DNA of 35,109 bases from JAUVIB01 sp964424545 (GTDB lineage Bacteria; Calditrichota; Calditrichia; Calditrichales; Calditrichaceae). Below, in pieces: positions 35,010 through 35,109 of the stretch (the stretch's first letter is position 1; each line of letters begins with the position of its first letter). The stretch is from the NCBI GenBank assembly GCA_964424545.1, contig CAYRJN010000012.1:1-35109 (forward strand), in the 5' to 3' direction. A program made the position numbers and the translations under genes. Below the pieces are notes generated by a model. It saw only the letters and a list, made by a program, of their open reading frames with translations. It did no database searches and had not been told where the DNA came from.

Positions 35010-35109
35010 TTTTTTGTGTTTGCTCCTTGCTTTTAACCGTCCATAAAAATCAACATTAGTCAAGTCTAAAATTATGTGTAAATTACTTCCTAACCCAGGA
35101 CCCAGCGGG

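Overview
The window is a stretch of bacterial chromosome of fairly low G+C with AT-rich intergenic gaps. Two secreted proteins at the left end finish with an 'YPNPFNP...' domain of the type IX secretion sorting type. Together with SecD/SecF as separate genes, a long TPR envelope protein and frequent but not universal Shine-Dalgarno sequences, this suggests an FCB-group bacterium of the Calditrichota / Ignavibacteriota / Marinimicrobia kind. That placement is inference; the window has no rRNA or other phylogenetic marker. I see no tRNA, rRNA, CRISPR array, phage module or intact insertion sequence.

Layout. (1) 1-4380: an AT-rich leader, two tandem plus-strand paralogues coding for secreted beta-propeller proteins with sorting domains, and an unexplained 300-bp tail. 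(2) 4385-8788: a stress block with clpB (minus), a YedK/HMCES-type DNA-protein crosslink protein (plus), a 53-aa tatA (minus) and an Hsp20 gene (minus). (3) 8789-11053: a decayed FAD-dependent oxidoreductase gene and the YchF GTPase. (4) 11582-17974: a three-PAS hybrid histidine kinase, carbamate kinase, a palindromic MITE-like repeat, a predicted GTPase of the cyclic-2,3-diphosphoglycerate-synthetase-like family broken by a one-base frameshift, and an M29 aminopeptidase. (5) 18086-19815: a GDPD-like lipoprotein and a decayed sulfatase gene. (6) 19874-34914: a 15-kb run of ten minus-strand genes, read secD, secF, STAS protein, metallophosphoesterase-like protein, chorismate mutase, mltG, uvrD/pcrA, giant TPR protein, TPR/TolB-like lipoprotein, MrfA-like helicase. 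Gaps are mostly 10-35 nt and two pairs overlap.

Most interesting signals. Both protein-quality-control genes carry sigma-54 (-24/-12) promoter sequences upstream: a perfect consensus match before clpB and a one-mismatch match before hsp20. No other intergenic region I read has one, which suggests a sigma-54-driven heat-shock or stress regulon. A perfect 8-bp palindrome lies about 120-145 bp upstream of the inferred hsp20 start, where an enhancer-binding protein would be expected. The other theme is gene decay: an oxidoreductase and a sulfatase, both typical of polysaccharide-degradation loci, survive only as fragments with several frameshifts, a nonsense codon and internal deletions. I found no convincing wholly new system. 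The sigma-54 stress pair, the metallophosphoesterase-like protein with altered metal ligands, and the segment 4054-4355 are the best leads.
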